DNA of 29,932 bases from Candidatus Latescibacterota bacterium. Its GTDB lineage: Bacteria; Latescibacterota; UBA2968; GCA-2709665. The DNA is taken from NCBI GenBank assembly GCA_012271065.1, contig JAAXHE010000014.1:1-29932 (forward strand), read 5' to 3'. Below, piece after piece: positions 7,270 to 16,181 of the stretch; within the stretch, counting starts at the first letter, position 1, and every line of letters begins with the position of its first letter. The notes below the pieces were generated by a model, which worked only from the letters and a program-made list of their open reading frames with translations, was not told the DNA's origin and did not search any database. Both the position numbers and the translations under genes were made by a program.

Positions 7270-8529
7270 ATGAGCATGAGACCGTTGAAGAGCACACGCC
7301 CGGATACGCCGCGTCTGTCCGGCTGGATCCGGCGGCATCCGAAGGCGCTTCTCCCCGTTGCGGTCGTCGCGTTTGGAGCGCTGAGCGCCTACGTACTCAT
7401 CAGCGCACGGTCCGAAGTCGTGGTGGCCCCACCTGAAGTACCGCCTCCTCTGGTACGGGCGATGCCGGTAGAAATAAAAGACGTGCAACTCAAGGTTCTT
7501 GCCCAGGGCACCGCCGCGCCGCGCACCAGGACCAGCCTCGTATCACAGGTCGCCGGACAGATCATCTCCGTCTCTCCTGCCTTCGCGAACGGCGGCTTCT
7601 TCAAGGCAGGGGACATACTCGTCACAATCGACCCGCGCGACTACGAACTCGCGGTGGACCGCGCGAGGGCCGTGGTGGCCCAGGCCGAGGTGCGACTGGC
7701 GCGGGAGCAGGAGGAGGCCGAACTGGCCATGCAGGAATGGCAGCGCCTGGGCAGCGGCGAAGCCACCGACCTGGCCCTCCGGAAGCCCCAGCTGGAAGAC
7801 GCCCGCTCCGCCCTGCAGGCAGCGCGCGCATCCCAGGAACAGGCCCGGCTCGCGCTCGAACGGACCCGCATCCGCGCGCCGTACGAGGGGCGGGTGTTGT
7901 CCAAGATCGTGGACCTCGGACAATTCGTCAATCCCGGCGCTCCGGTCGCCCGCATCTACGCCGTGGATTACGCCGAAATCCGCCTGCCGGTGCCGCACGA
8001 GCAACTCGCCTATCTGGACCTGGTCTACAACGCTCGAAGCGAACTCGAGCCCGCTTCCCGCCCGAAAGCCATGGTGCATGCGGTCTTCGCGGGAGCGCCG
8101 CAGACCTGGGAGGGAGAAATCGTACGGATTGAAGGGGAAATCGACGCCCGCACGCGGATGGTCAATCTGGTCGCGCGCGTCGTCGCGCCGTACGACCAGG
8201 ACGGCGACCCGGCCCGTGCGCCGCTCTTCGCGGGGCTGTTTGTCGAGGTCGAAATCCTCGGTCGCGTCGCCAGGGACGTCGCGGTCGTGCCACGAACGGC
8301 CCTCAGGGACACCGATCAGGTCCTTGTCATCGACGAGGACAGCAGACTGCGTTTTCGTCGCGTCGATCTGTTGAGGCTCGAAGCGGAGAACGCCCTCATC
8401 CGTTCCGGCCTCGACGGAGGCGAACGGGTCTGTATTTCCACGCTGGACGCCGTTGTGGAGGGGATGCAGGTGCGTATCCTCGCACCGGAGAACACGGTCC
8501 CGTCCCCGTCTGAAGGAGGCGCCGGATGA
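7270..8529 (+). CDS. RND efflux periplasmic adaptor (membrane fusion protein)
   Basis: A 419-aa HlyD/AcrA-class adaptor that links the inner-membrane pump to the outer-membrane factor. One N-terminal hydrophobic anchor lies at about residues 27-44 without a lipobox. Then come the first half of the lipoyl domain (around 80-120, with GQIISVSPAFANGGFFKAGDILVTID), a coiled-coil hairpin (about 120-195, Ala/Glu/Arg-rich), the second lipoyl half (IRAPYEGRVLSKIVDLGQFV) and beta-barrel and membrane-proximal domains. GGAAGGA at 7254-7260 supports the ATG at 7270. Its stop overlaps the start of the pump gene (ATGA), which indicates translational coupling. Confidence 0.92.
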   Translation: MSMRPLKSTRPDTPRLSGWIRRHPKALLPVAVVAFGALSAYVLISARSEVVVAPPEVPPPLVRAMPVEIKDVQLKVLAQGTAAPRTRTSLVSQVAGQIISVSPAFANGGFFKAGDILVTIDPRDYELAVDRARAVVAQAEVRLAREQEEAELAMQEWQRLGSGEATDLALRKPQLEDARSALQAARASQEQARLALERTRIRAPYEGRVLSKIVDLGQFVNPGAPVARIYAVDYAEIRLPVPHEQLAYLDLVYNARSELEPASRPKAMVHAVFAGAPQTWEGEIVRIEGEIDARTRMVNLVARVVAPYDQDGDPARAPLFAGLFVEVEILGRVARDVAVVPRTALRDTDQVLVIDEDSRLRFRRVDLLRLEAENALIRSGLDGGERVCISTLDAVVEGMQVRILAPENTVPSPSEGGAG

Positions 8530-11500
8530 ATCGCGCAATCGCCTGGTTCGCCGAAAACAGCGTCGCCGCGAATCTGCTCATGGTCGTCATCCTGGCCAGC
8601 GGGCTGATTACCATCGGCGGCATCGAACTTGAGATCTTTCCGGAGTTTTCCGCAGACGTCGTTCAGGTCTCCGTCGTTTACCGCGGGGCGGCGCCCGAGG
8701 AGGTGGAAGAGGGCGTTTGCGTGCGGATCGAAGAGGCCGTTCAGAGCATCGAAGGCATCAAACGCATCCGCTCGACGGCATCGGAAAACCGGGGCAGCGT
8801 GAACATCGAGCTTATACCCGGCACCGATGCGCGCAGAGTCCTGGAGGACGTCAAGTCAGCCGTCGATGCAATTGACACGTTCCCGGACGAAACCGAACAA
8901 CCCCTCATCCAGGAAGTGGTCCTGCGCCGCCAGGTGATCAATGTGGCCGTATCGGGCGACGCCGACGAGACCACCCTGAAGTACCTGGGCGAACAGGTCC
9001 GGGACGAGATCACCGCCATCCCGGGAATAACCCAGGCGGAATTGAGCGGCGCGCGTCCGTACGAGGTCTCCATTGAAGTCTCGGAAGCGGCGCTTCGTCG
9101 TTTCAACCTCACTTTCGACGAAGTCGTGAGGGCGGTGCGCCGTTCCTCGCTCGATCTGCCCGGCGGCGCCATCAAGACGGAAGGCGGCGAAATCCTTCTG
9201 CGGACAAAAGGGCAGGCCTACCGGGGCGCGGCCTTCGAGAGTATCATCTTACGTACCCGTCCCGACGGCGCCGCACTCACCGTAGGGGACGTGGCCACGG
9301 TTGTGGACGGATTCGCCGACGCGGACATTTCGGGCAGGTTCGACCAGGAACCGGGCGTTCTGGTGCAGGTCTTCCGTGTGGGCGACCAGGACGCGCTGGA
9401 CATCTCCCGCAAAGTCAAGGAGTACATCGAGTCGGCGGAATCCCGCATGCCCGAAGGCATTTCACTTACCGTCTACTCGGATTTCTCCAGGATCCTCGAG
9501 GGCCGGCTCAACCTGATGCTGAAGAACGGACGCGGGGGTTTCATCCTCGTCCTCGTCATCCTGGCGCTGTTTCTCAGGCTCCGCCTGGCCTTCTGGATCG
9601 CCCTGGGCATCCCCATCTCCTTCCTTGGCGCCATCGCGATGATGCCGACCATCGGCGCCTCCATCAATGTTATCTCGCTCTTTGCGTTCATCGTGGTGCT
9701 CGGTATCGTTGTCGACGACGCCATTGTCGTCGGGGAGAATATCTACCGGCGGTTCCAGCAGGGTGAACGCGGCCTGCGCGGCGCCATCGCGGGCGCCCAG
9801 GAAGTGGCCGTGCCCGTCACCTTTGCGATTCTGACGTCAATCGCCGCGTTTTCTCCCCTGCTGGTCATCCCCGGCAACACCGGCAAGATCATGAGGCTGA
9901 TCCCGGAGATCGTTATTCTGACGCTGGTCTTCTCGCTGGTTGAATCCCTGCTCATCCTGCCCGCCCATCTGGCGCACGCCAAACTGCACGGCAGAAAGAA
10001 AACCACGAGCCGCATCGGCGGGTTGCTGAGACGGTTTCGAGACAGTTTCTCATCCCGCCTGGAATGGATCATCCATCAGGCCTACCGTCCTTTTCTCGAA
10101 CGATGCCTGGCGTGGCGATATCTGAGCGCGTCCGTGGGAGTGGCCGCGCTGACCCTTACGACCGGACTCATTCTCGGCGGCTGGATCGGCTTCGTGTTTC
10201 TGCCTCAGGTCCCGGCCGACAACGTGGCGGCGATTCTGACCATGCCCCAGGGCACGCCCGCCGAGGTAACCGACCGGGTCGTGCGCCGGCTGGAGTCATC
10301 CGCAATCCGGTTGCAGCGGGAACTGGAATCGGAAACCCACGAGAGGGTTTTCGCCCATATACACGCATTGGTTGGAGACCAGCCCCTTCGCGCGGCTCAA
10401 CGCGAGAACCGCGGAACCAACGCCTCCTTCTCCGGCGCGCACCTCGGCGAAGTCAACATCGAGCTCACGCCGGCCGAGGAGCGGAGCAGCAGCAGCATCG
10501 AAATCGCCAGGCGCTGGCGGGAACTGGCCGGATCCATTCCCGATGCAACGGAACTGACGTTCGCCTCTTCGCTCTTTTCCGTGGGCGAACCGATCAACAT
10601 CCAGCTTACCGGCCCGGACTACGCCGAACTCCGGACCGCCGCGGAGAAACTCAAGAATAGGCTGGCCGAATACCCGGGAGTCATGGACATCGCCGACTCG
10701 TTTCGCCCCGGGAAGAAGGAAGTGAAACTTGCCCTGACCGAGGAGGCGCAACTGCTCGGGCTGACCATGTCCGATCTCGCCCGGCAGGTCAGGCAGGCGT
10801 TCTACGGCGAGGAGGCGCAGCGCATCCAGAGGGGAAGGGACGACGTACGGGTGATGGTCCGCTATCCCGAGAGCGAGCGACGTTCGATGAACAACCTGGA
10901 GACCATGCGTTTGCGCACGCCGGACGGCGTGGAGGTGCCCTTTTCGGTCGCCGCGCGGACGGAACTGGGCAGAGGATACGCCGCCATCCGCCGCACGGAT
11001 CGGCAGCGCATCGTCAGCGTCACCGCAGACGTGGATGAGGGTAGAGCCAACGCCAACGAGGTCCTGGCTGACGTCACCGCGAACGTGCTGCCGGCAATCG
11101 TCTCGGACCACCCCCGGGTCCGGTTCAGCCTCGAAGGCGAACAGAGAGAGCAGCAGGAGACCATGGAGGGCCTGTCGAGGAGTTTCGGCATGGCCCTCTT
11201 CGTGATCTTCGGCCTGCTCGCGATTCCCTTCCGCTCCTATCTGCAGCCGCTGATCATCATGGCCGTGATTCCGTTCGGTTTCGTCGGTGGGATTTGGGGA
11301 CACATTATAATGGGCCTTGAACTATCCATTGTGTCTGTTCTCGGCCTAGTAGCCCTGTCGGGTGTGATCATCAACGACAGTCTGGTGATGGTGGACTTCA
11401 TCAACCGCCGGCGCAAGGAGGGCAAGGGCATGCAGGAGGCCATCCGGGAGTCCGGGATGGCGCGGTTCCGGCCCATCCTCCTGACGTCCCTTACGACGTT

Positions 11501-11726
11501 CGCGGGCCTCACCCCGCTGCTGTTCGAAAAAAGCCTGCAGGCGCAGCTCCTCATCCCCATGGCGACCTCACTGGGATTCGGCGTCATCTTCGGCACCGCC
11601 GTCATTCTGATTCTCGTTCCCGTCACCTATGCCATCCTGGAAGACGTCAGGCACGCTTTCAGCACGCTGTTCCGCCGTCAGCCGGCCGACAGACGGGAGG
11701 TCGCGCCTGAAACGGGGGACGACTGA
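8526..11726 (+). CDS. RND family efflux pump, inner-membrane permease
   Basis: A 1066-aa AcrB-like proton-driven pump, full length for the superfamily. It has an N-terminal membrane helix, a large periplasmic loop, a block of membrane helices from about residue 335, a second periplasmic loop and a second block near the C-terminus. The TM4 proton-relay pair is visible in VVLGIVVDDAIVVGENIYRR, and TM10/11 in ALSGVIINDSLVMVDFINRRR. Signatures place it with the HAE1-like drug/lipophile pumps rather than the metal (CusA) group, because the methionine-rich metal path is not apparent; the substrate is unknown. It is the last gene of the tetR operon; no convincing terminator follows. Confidence 0.93.
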   Translation: MNRAIAWFAENSVAANLLMVVILASGLITIGGIELEIFPEFSADVVQVSVVYRGAAPEEVEEGVCVRIEEAVQSIEGIKRIRSTASENRGSVNIELIPGTDARRVLEDVKSAVDAIDTFPDETEQPLIQEVVLRRQVINVAVSGDADETTLKYLGEQVRDEITAIPGITQAELSGARPYEVSIEVSEAALRRFNLTFDEVVRAVRRSSLDLPGGAIKTEGGEILLRTKGQAYRGAAFESIILRTRPDGAALTVGDVATVVDGFADADISGRFDQEPGVLVQVFRVGDQDALDISRKVKEYIESAESRMPEGISLTVYSDFSRILEGRLNLMLKNGRGGFILVLVILALFLRLRLAFWIALGIPISFLGAIAMMPTIGASINVISLFAFIVVLGIVVDDAIVVGENIYRRFQQGERGLRGAIAGAQEVAVPVTFAILTSIAAFSPLLVIPGNTGKIMRLIPEIVILTLVFSLVESLLILPAHLAHAKLHGRKKTTSRIGGLLRRFRDSFSSRLEWIIHQAYRPFLERCLAWRYLSASVGVAALTLTTGLILGGWIGFVFLPQVPADNVAAILTMPQGTPAEVTDRVVRRLESSAIRLQRELESETHERVFAHIHALVGDQPLRAAQRENRGTNASFSGAHLGEVNIELTPAEERSSSSIEIARRWRELAGSIPDATELTFASSLFSVGEPINIQLTGPDYAELRTAAEKLKNRLAEYPGVMDIADSFRPGKKEVKLALTEEAQLLGLTMSDLARQVRQAFYGEEAQRIQRGRDDVRVMVRYPESERRSMNNLETMRLRTPDGVEVPFSVAARTELGRGYAAIRRTDRQRIVSVTADVDEGRANANEVLADVTANVLPAIVSDHPRVRFSLEGEQREQQETMEGLSRSFGMALFVIFGLLAIPFRSYLQPLIIMAVIPFGFVGGIWGHIIMGLELSIVSVLGLVALSGVIINDSLVMVDFINRRRKEGKGMQEAIRESGMARFRPILLTSLTTFAGLTPLLFEKSLQAQLLIPMATSLGFGVIFGTAVILILVPVTYAILEDVRHAFSTLFRRQPADRREVAPETGDD

Positions 11727-11781
11727 AACACGACTCTCCTGACGTGCTGACCCTGCCTTGAGCCAGCGGTTTCCAAGCCGT

Positions 11782-11810
11782 TCCCTGAGCCGTTGTCCTG
11801 AGCCTGTTGA
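11782..11810. repeat. REP-like CTGAGCC(G/T)GT repeat
   Basis: CCCTGAGCCGTTG (11783-11795) and CCTGAGCCTGTTGA (11797-11810) are two adjacent degenerate copies of the CTGAGC-TTGTCGA dispersed element also seen at 18029-18070 and 18887-18901. Confidence 0.5.
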
Positions 11811-11966
11811 CGGGATCGGCGACGGCGGATGCGGTGGCGGCAATTCAACGCCCTTCCTTATGCAACGGATAGCGTGAATTTAGGTGCACGCATTTTTCGT
11901 TGAAGTCTTACGGTAGGGTCTAAACCCGCCATGCGACGTCGAATTCAAGGATCATGGCGTCGACAA

Positions 11967-12023
11967 TTTTGCAGTCAATTGCAAATTTGTCTTGACTTTT
12001 TTGCAGTTTAGTGCAAATTTGTC
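11967..12023 (+). promoter_or_regulatory. Two direct 25-bp repeats, each with a TTTGCA-N6-TGCAAA inverted repeat
   Basis: The 25-mers at 11967-11991 and 11999-12023 match at 22 of 25 positions, and the three differences all fall in the spacer of an inner inverted repeat, TTTGCA-N6-TGCAAA. Start-to-start distance is 32 bp, about three helical turns. A TTGACT (11992-11997) sits between the copies and could be a -35 box, which would put the transcript start near the ATG at 12026. The layout suggests a dimer-bound operator overlapping the promoter of the ATPase gene; the bound protein is unknown. Confidence 0.7.
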
Positions 12024-12025
12024 AT

Positions 12026-13210
12026 ATGTCTGAACTGAGATCCAGATACCTTGAGACCGCTGCGGCCAGCGATCTGAACAACAGGATGGTCTTCGTAGCC
12101 GGGCCACGCCAGGTGGGAAAAACAACGCTCGCTACGCTGCTGGCGAGGCGCTATCCAAACAGCGTTTACCTGAACTGGGACAATCGCACCCATCGGGAAC
12201 GGATTCTGCGGCAGGAATGGGACCCCGATAGTCAGATTCTCGTCTTCGACGAACTTCACAAATTCGATCGCTGGAAAGGACTCATCAAGGGCATCTGGGA
12301 CACAAGACCGAACAATGAACGGATCATCGTAACCGGGAGTTCGAGGCTGGACACTTACCGACGAGGCGGTGACTCACTCCTGGGACGATACCATTTATAC
12401 CGTCTCCACCCATTTTCCGCATCCGAACTTGAAGGCGATCGGATAAAAAACGACCCGGTTGAACCCTTTGAATTGACATTCGGAAAGGCCAGTTCGGACA
12501 ACGTCCGGCATTTGATGGCATACGGAGGATTTCCAGAGCCGTGCCTTTCCGGACGCTCGCGAACACACCGCCGCTGGCTTCAGGAACGTTTCGAACGGGT
12601 CTTCAGGGAAGACATACGGGACACAACCGTCGTCAGGTCGCTCTCACAGATCGAACTTCTGGGTGCGATGATGCCGAAACGCGTCGGGTCACCGCTCTCG
12701 TTAAATGCAATATCCGAAGACCTGGAAGTCAGCCCGCACACGGTTCGAACCTGGGTGGACCTGCTGTGCCGGAACTATTACACCTATCCCGTCGCTCCAT
12801 ATCACCGTCGCATCGAACGGGCCGTGAAAAAATCGGCCAAATACTATCTGTGGGACTGGTCCGAGGTTGCCGACGAAGGCGCCCGATTTGAGAATCTCGT
12901 CGCCTCCCACCTCCTTAAGTTCTGCCAATTCCTTCGGGATGCCGAGGGTATAAAGGCGGAACTGCGTTTATTGCGAGATCGTGAAAAACGTGAAGTTGAC
13001 TTTGTGGTTCTGTGGGATGAAAAGCCGTGGTTCCTGGTTGAGTGCAAGCTTACCGCGCCCCGAAGCCACGGGCACCTCGTTCGTTTTGGTGATCTCCTGG
13101 ACGTCAAACAGAAATACGTCGTTGCACTATCCGAGACAGCAGACTATAGGGACAACGATACGGGCGTCCGTGTTCTGCCGGCATCCAGGTTTCTGACGGC
13201 ATTCCCGTAG
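12026..13210 (+). CDS. DUF4143-type AAA ATPase
   Basis: A 394-aa ATPase of the AAA_14/DUF4143 group. The Walker A motif GPRQVGKT is at residues 26-33 and Walker B ILVFDE at 71-76; a sensor-like VTGSSRLD follows. A winged-helix-like segment (SLNAISEDLEVSPHTVRTWVDLL) and the DUF4143 C-terminal domain come next, with DREKREVDFVV followed by LVECKL, a pattern resembling a PD-(D/E)XK nuclease fold core. Cellular role of the family is not settled; mobile or toxin-antitoxin-like behaviour has been suggested, and I make no firmer claim. The ATG at 12026 is chosen because a GTG at 12011 lies inside the second upstream repeat. No ribosome-binding site is seen, so a leaderless mRNA is possible. It is a single-gene unit, lower in GC than its neighbours by eye. 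Confidence 0.88.
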   Translation: MSELRSRYLETAAASDLNNRMVFVAGPRQVGKTTLATLLARRYPNSVYLNWDNRTHRERILRQEWDPDSQILVFDELHKFDRWKGLIKGIWDTRPNNERIIVTGSSRLDTYRRGGDSLLGRYHLYRLHPFSASELEGDRIKNDPVEPFELTFGKASSDNVRHLMAYGGFPEPCLSGRSRTHRRWLQERFERVFREDIRDTTVVRSLSQIELLGAMMPKRVGSPLSLNAISEDLEVSPHTVRTWVDLLCRNYYTYPVAPYHRRIERAVKKSAKYYLWDWSEVADEGARFENLVASHLLKFCQFLRDAEGIKAELRLLRDREKREVDFVVLWDEKPWFLVECKLTAPRSHGHLVRFGDLLDVKQKYVVALSETADYRDNDTGVRVLPASRFLTAFP

Positions 13211-13250
13211 GAGACGGCGAATCCGGTGATTTGTCTGTTCGAGGACCCGG

Positions 13251-14039
13251 TTACAGAAGCGACCTGACAAAGCCCCCGTCCACCTGCAGCGACGTACCCG
13301 TGACGTAGCTCGAACGCTCCGACGCCAGAAACACGACGTAATCCGACAGTTCCTGCACGGTCCCAAGCCGGCCCAGCGGAATTTCCTCGACAAGCGGCCT
13401 CATGGCTTCCTGGACAGATATCCCGCTTTCCGCGGCGGCTTCCTCGAATTCCTCCCGCAGCAGTTCGGTATCGATAAACCCGGTGCACACGTTGTTCACA
13501 AGTATCCGGTCCCGCGCGTATTCGTTCGCGAGGGTCCTGGCCGCGCCCGCAACCGCCGTCCGCAGCACGTTCGATACCGTATTCCCGGCCGGCTGCTTGA
13601 CGGCGAACGCGCACAGGTTGATGATCCTGCCGCCGCCCCTCGCCTGCATCAGCGGAACGGCGCGCCTGCACATCCGGAGCACGTAATTCAGGATCAGGTC
13701 CGTATACTCCCGCCACATTGCTTCCGTTACTTCGGCGAAAGGCATCGCGGACGGACCTCCGGAGTTGTTCACGAGGATATCGATACCGCCAAACGCCTCC
13801 ACGGTTTCCCGGGTCAGTCGATCAACGGTCTCCTCTACGGAGAGGTCTCCGACCACGGTTAGCACGTCCGATCCAGTAAGGTCCCGGATCTCCGCGGCGG
13901 CAGCCTCCAAACGACCCTCGTTCCTCGCGCACACGGCAACGCGCGCCCCTTCCCGGGCAAGCGCCATCGCGCACCCCTTCCCCAGGCCGCGGCTCGCGCC
14001 CCCGACAATCGCCACCCTGTCTTTCAGTCCCATATCCAT
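13251..14039 (-). CDS. Short-chain dehydrogenase/reductase lacking the Tyr-Lys catalytic pair
   Basis: A 262-aa classical-length SDR with a Rossmann fold. The cofactor motif GGASRGLG is at residues 13-20, NNSGG at 91-95 and the structural Asn at about 118. The usual catalytic YxxxK is replaced by S156-N-V-L-R160, and the catalytic Ser position reads Cys143. This matches a known SDR subgroup annotated as 3-oxoacyl-ACP-reductase-like with an incomplete active site, so the reaction cannot be inferred. The C-terminal SSYVTGTSLQVDGGFVRSLL is typical of SDRs. GGGAGG at 14047-14052 fixes the ATG at 14039; upstream in-frame codons are ignored. It is divergent from the beta-propeller gene and convergent with the ATPase gene. 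Confidence 0.9.
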   Translation of the reverse strand: MDMGLKDRVAIVGGASRGLGKGCAMALAREGARVAVCARNEGRLEAAAAEIRDLTGSDVLTVVGDLSVEETVDRLTRETVEAFGGIDILVNNSGGPSAMPFAEVTEAMWREYTDLILNYVLRMCRRAVPLMQARGGGRIINLCAFAVKQPAGNTVSNVLRTAVAGAARTLANEYARDRILVNNVCTGFIDTELLREEFEEAAAESGISVQEAMRPLVEEIPLGRLGTVQELSDYVVFLASERSSYVTGTSLQVDGGFVRSLL

Positions 14040-14074
14040 GCGAAAACCTCCCATTCGAAAGACTTGATTCAGAC

Positions 14075-14112
14075 AGTCCGTTTGTCCGGGCGTACGCCGC
14101 GGGCAACGGACT
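14075..14112. promoter_or_regulatory. Inverted repeat in the SDR/propeller divergent region
   Basis: AGTCCGTT (14075-14082) is repeated inverted as AACGGACT (14105-14112), with the perfect 10-bp palindrome GGCGTACGCC (14089-14098) between the arms. It could be an operator or the leader structure of the SDR mRNA; no regulator is encoded next to it. Confidence 0.35.
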
Positions 14113-14124
14113 TCCTCATTTTGA

Positions 14125-14153
14125 TTGACATTCGTTCGCGCCGCGCGCATGAT
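14125..14153 (+). promoter_or_regulatory. Predicted promoter of the beta-propeller gene
   Basis: TTGACA at 14125-14130, a 17-bp spacer and CATGAT at 14148-14153 (4 of 6 matches). It would give a leader of roughly 85 bases before the ATG at 14244. Confidence 0.5.
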
Positions 14154-14243
14154 AGCGATTGCGGCCGTCCGGCAGATACAGGCCCGCGGCCGGCATTTCC
14201 CCGGAGCCCGGAATCAACCCGCTTATGAACAAGAGGCAAAGGC

Positions 14244-16115
14244 ATGAGATCGACACGGATTCTCGAGGACAATTTCCGCCATCACGGCCCCGCCACCCGT
14301 AGCAGCCATCCGAGAGGCACGGTTGCGGCCGCCGCCGGAGACGGCCGGAACGTCGTCCTGGTCTGGCTGTTCGACCATCGCGGCGGGTACGCGCTGCTGG
14401 TCATCGATGCCGCGACCGGCAAGAGCAGTGAATTTCCGGTACCCTTTCCACCCGGAGGCGATTGCCCCTACGCGTCGCTCCTGTCCAGCCGAAACTGCTT
14501 CTACACGCATTTCAACGGCTATTTCGTGGAGTTCGACGTTAATGCGATGGACTATACGTTCTGCCACCAGACGGCGCCGCGAATGGCGATGGGACTGACC
14601 GAAGACGACACGGGCGTGATCTGGTCTTCGACGTATCCACAGAGCGGGCTCGCGTCTTACGATCCACAAAGCGGTGTATTCAAGGACTACGGACACCTGT
14701 ACAGGCAGAACTGGCGCCAGTATCCCACCACGCTTGCCACCGACGACACCGGCTGGGTCTACTTCGGCATCGGGACGACGCTGTGCCAGGTCATCGCGTT
14801 CGACCGTATGGCCGAAACGGCAACACCGATCCTCGCGGAAGACGAACGGTCGCGAGGCAGCGCATCCGTCTACAGGGACCTCAATGGCAAGGTCTATGCC
14901 CTGCCGCCAACGGGAACCCCCTGGCCCGGAGACAACCCGGATGCGGAGACATGGTACGAACTCCATGGGGGAGAGCGCAAGACAGTACCCCGGCGGGAAC
15001 GGCACGAAAAGCACTATATCGAAGGAGATGCCGGGCACGTCCATCCCCATTTCCCGGACGGGAGCGAACTTCTGAAATGCTGCCTCGTCGACCGCGTGTT
15101 ATCCGTGCAGGATCCCGACGGCAATCGATCGCCGGACGTGTCGTTCGACTACACCAGCGAAGGCGCGCACATCATGGGCGTCGTTGCCGCGCCGGACGGC
15201 ACGATCTGCGGCGGCACGTTCTTCCCGAGACGCACGTTCAGCTATCGTCCCGAGACCGACGCCTGGATCGAGCGGGAGAGTTTCGGCCAGTGGAATACCG
15301 TGGGCCGCCAGGGCAACCGGTTCTTCGTTGGCGGTTACGGCAGCGGCGCACTCCTGGAATGGGACCCGAAAAAACCGTGGGTGACAACCGAAAAGGAGAA
15401 TCCGGCTTCGAACCCCTTCTTCCACCGGACCTGTACGCCCACGATGCATCGACCGCACAAGCTGCTCGTTCATCCCGACGGCAAGACGCTGGTGGTGGCG
15501 GGGACCCCCGGCTATGGCTATACGGGCGGCGGGCTGCTTTTCTGGAACTGCGATAGGCGGACCGGGATCCTGCTGGAACATACCGACGTGCTGCCGGACC
15601 ACTCTACGGCGAGCCTCGCGGCGCTTTCCGGAAGAAAGCTCCTCGGCGGCACAACAACCAGCCCGGGGACGGGCGGCGAGCAGAAGGCAGCCGAAGCCGA
15701 ACTCTACATTCTGGATATGGAAACAAGAAGGCTGGAATGGCGCCAGGTCCTCTTCCCGGGGGCGCAGGAATACACGGACCTGTGCATGGGGCGGGACGGT
15801 CTCGCTTACGGTTTCGTCGACCGGGCCCGGTTCTTCGTCTTCTGCCCCGACAGACGAGAAGTCATTCACCAGGAAGAAACGGAGCGGACGTTCGGTCCAA
15901 CGGCGCACCAGCAGGGGCCGCGCGTCTTCGTGACCGCTCCCGACGGTGCGGTCTACGTCCTGTTCGAAAAGGGCATCGCCCGCATCGAGAGCGGCACGTT
16001 CGCGCTCGAAAACTTCGTCTCTTCACCGGTGCCCGTCAGCAATGGCGGAGACTGTCTCAACGGGCGCATCTATTTTACCAGCGACTCGCATCTCTACAGC
16101 TGGGAAATCCAGTAG
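14244..16115 (+). CDS. Large beta-propeller protein of unknown function
   Basis: A 623-aa protein built from repeating beta-rich units such as DDTGVIWSSTYPQSGLASYDPQSG, DDTGWVYFGIGTT in part, APDGTICGGTFFPRRTFSYRPETD and APDGAVYVLFEKGIARI. These resemble blades of YVTN/quinoprotein- or NHL-like propellers, and the length fits seven or more blades or two propellers. No signal peptide, membrane segment or catalytic motif is visible, so it is probably cytoplasmic and may bind a ligand or act as a lyase-like enzyme; neither can be shown. AAGAGG at 14231-14236 supports the start. The neighbours (SDR, sulfatase remnant) hint at sugar or sulfated-glycan metabolism, which is inference. Confidence 0.75.
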   Translation: MRSTRILEDNFRHHGPATRSSHPRGTVAAAAGDGRNVVLVWLFDHRGGYALLVIDAATGKSSEFPVPFPPGGDCPYASLLSSRNCFYTHFNGYFVEFDVNAMDYTFCHQTAPRMAMGLTEDDTGVIWSSTYPQSGLASYDPQSGVFKDYGHLYRQNWRQYPTTLATDDTGWVYFGIGTTLCQVIAFDRMAETATPILAEDERSRGSASVYRDLNGKVYALPPTGTPWPGDNPDAETWYELHGGERKTVPRRERHEKHYIEGDAGHVHPHFPDGSELLKCCLVDRVLSVQDPDGNRSPDVSFDYTSEGAHIMGVVAAPDGTICGGTFFPRRTFSYRPETDAWIERESFGQWNTVGRQGNRFFVGGYGSGALLEWDPKKPWVTTEKENPASNPFFHRTCTPTMHRPHKLLVHPDGKTLVVAGTPGYGYTGGGLLFWNCDRRTGILLEHTDVLPDHSTASLAALSGRKLLGGTTTSPGTGGEQKAAEAELYILDMETRRLEWRQVLFPGAQEYTDLCMGRDGLAYGFVDRARFFVFCPDRREVIHQEETERTFGPTAHQQGPRVFVTAPDGAVYVLFEKGIARIESGTFALENFVSSPVPVSNGGDCLNGRIYFTSDSHLYSWEIQ

Positions 16116-16181
16116 CCGGGAGTACGACGGGTCACGGTACCTCACCCATGCGCGCCGACTGTCCGTCGCGGCGCGATCGTG

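Larger units (their letters stand above)
11727..12025. other. Intergenic region between the RND pump and the AAA ATPase
   Basis: About 300 bp without a gene. It carries a REP-like CCTGAGCCTGTTGA stretch (11782-11810), about 150 bp in which I see nothing, and the paired 25-bp repeats (11967-12023) immediately before the ATPase start. Confidence 0.6.

Noticed and set aside
7543..8538. 331-aa minus-strand frame inside the adaptor gene
   Set aside because: Antisense shadow of the conserved membrane fusion protein; no promoter or ribosome-binding site.
10296..11303. 335-aa minus-strand frame inside the RND pump gene
   Set aside because: It is antisense to a conserved permease, with low-complexity His/Arg/Asp-rich translation.
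11967..12023. CRISPR-like pair of repeats
   Set aside because: Only two copies exist with an 7-bp gap, each with inner symmetry, and no cas genes are near; an operator is a better reading.
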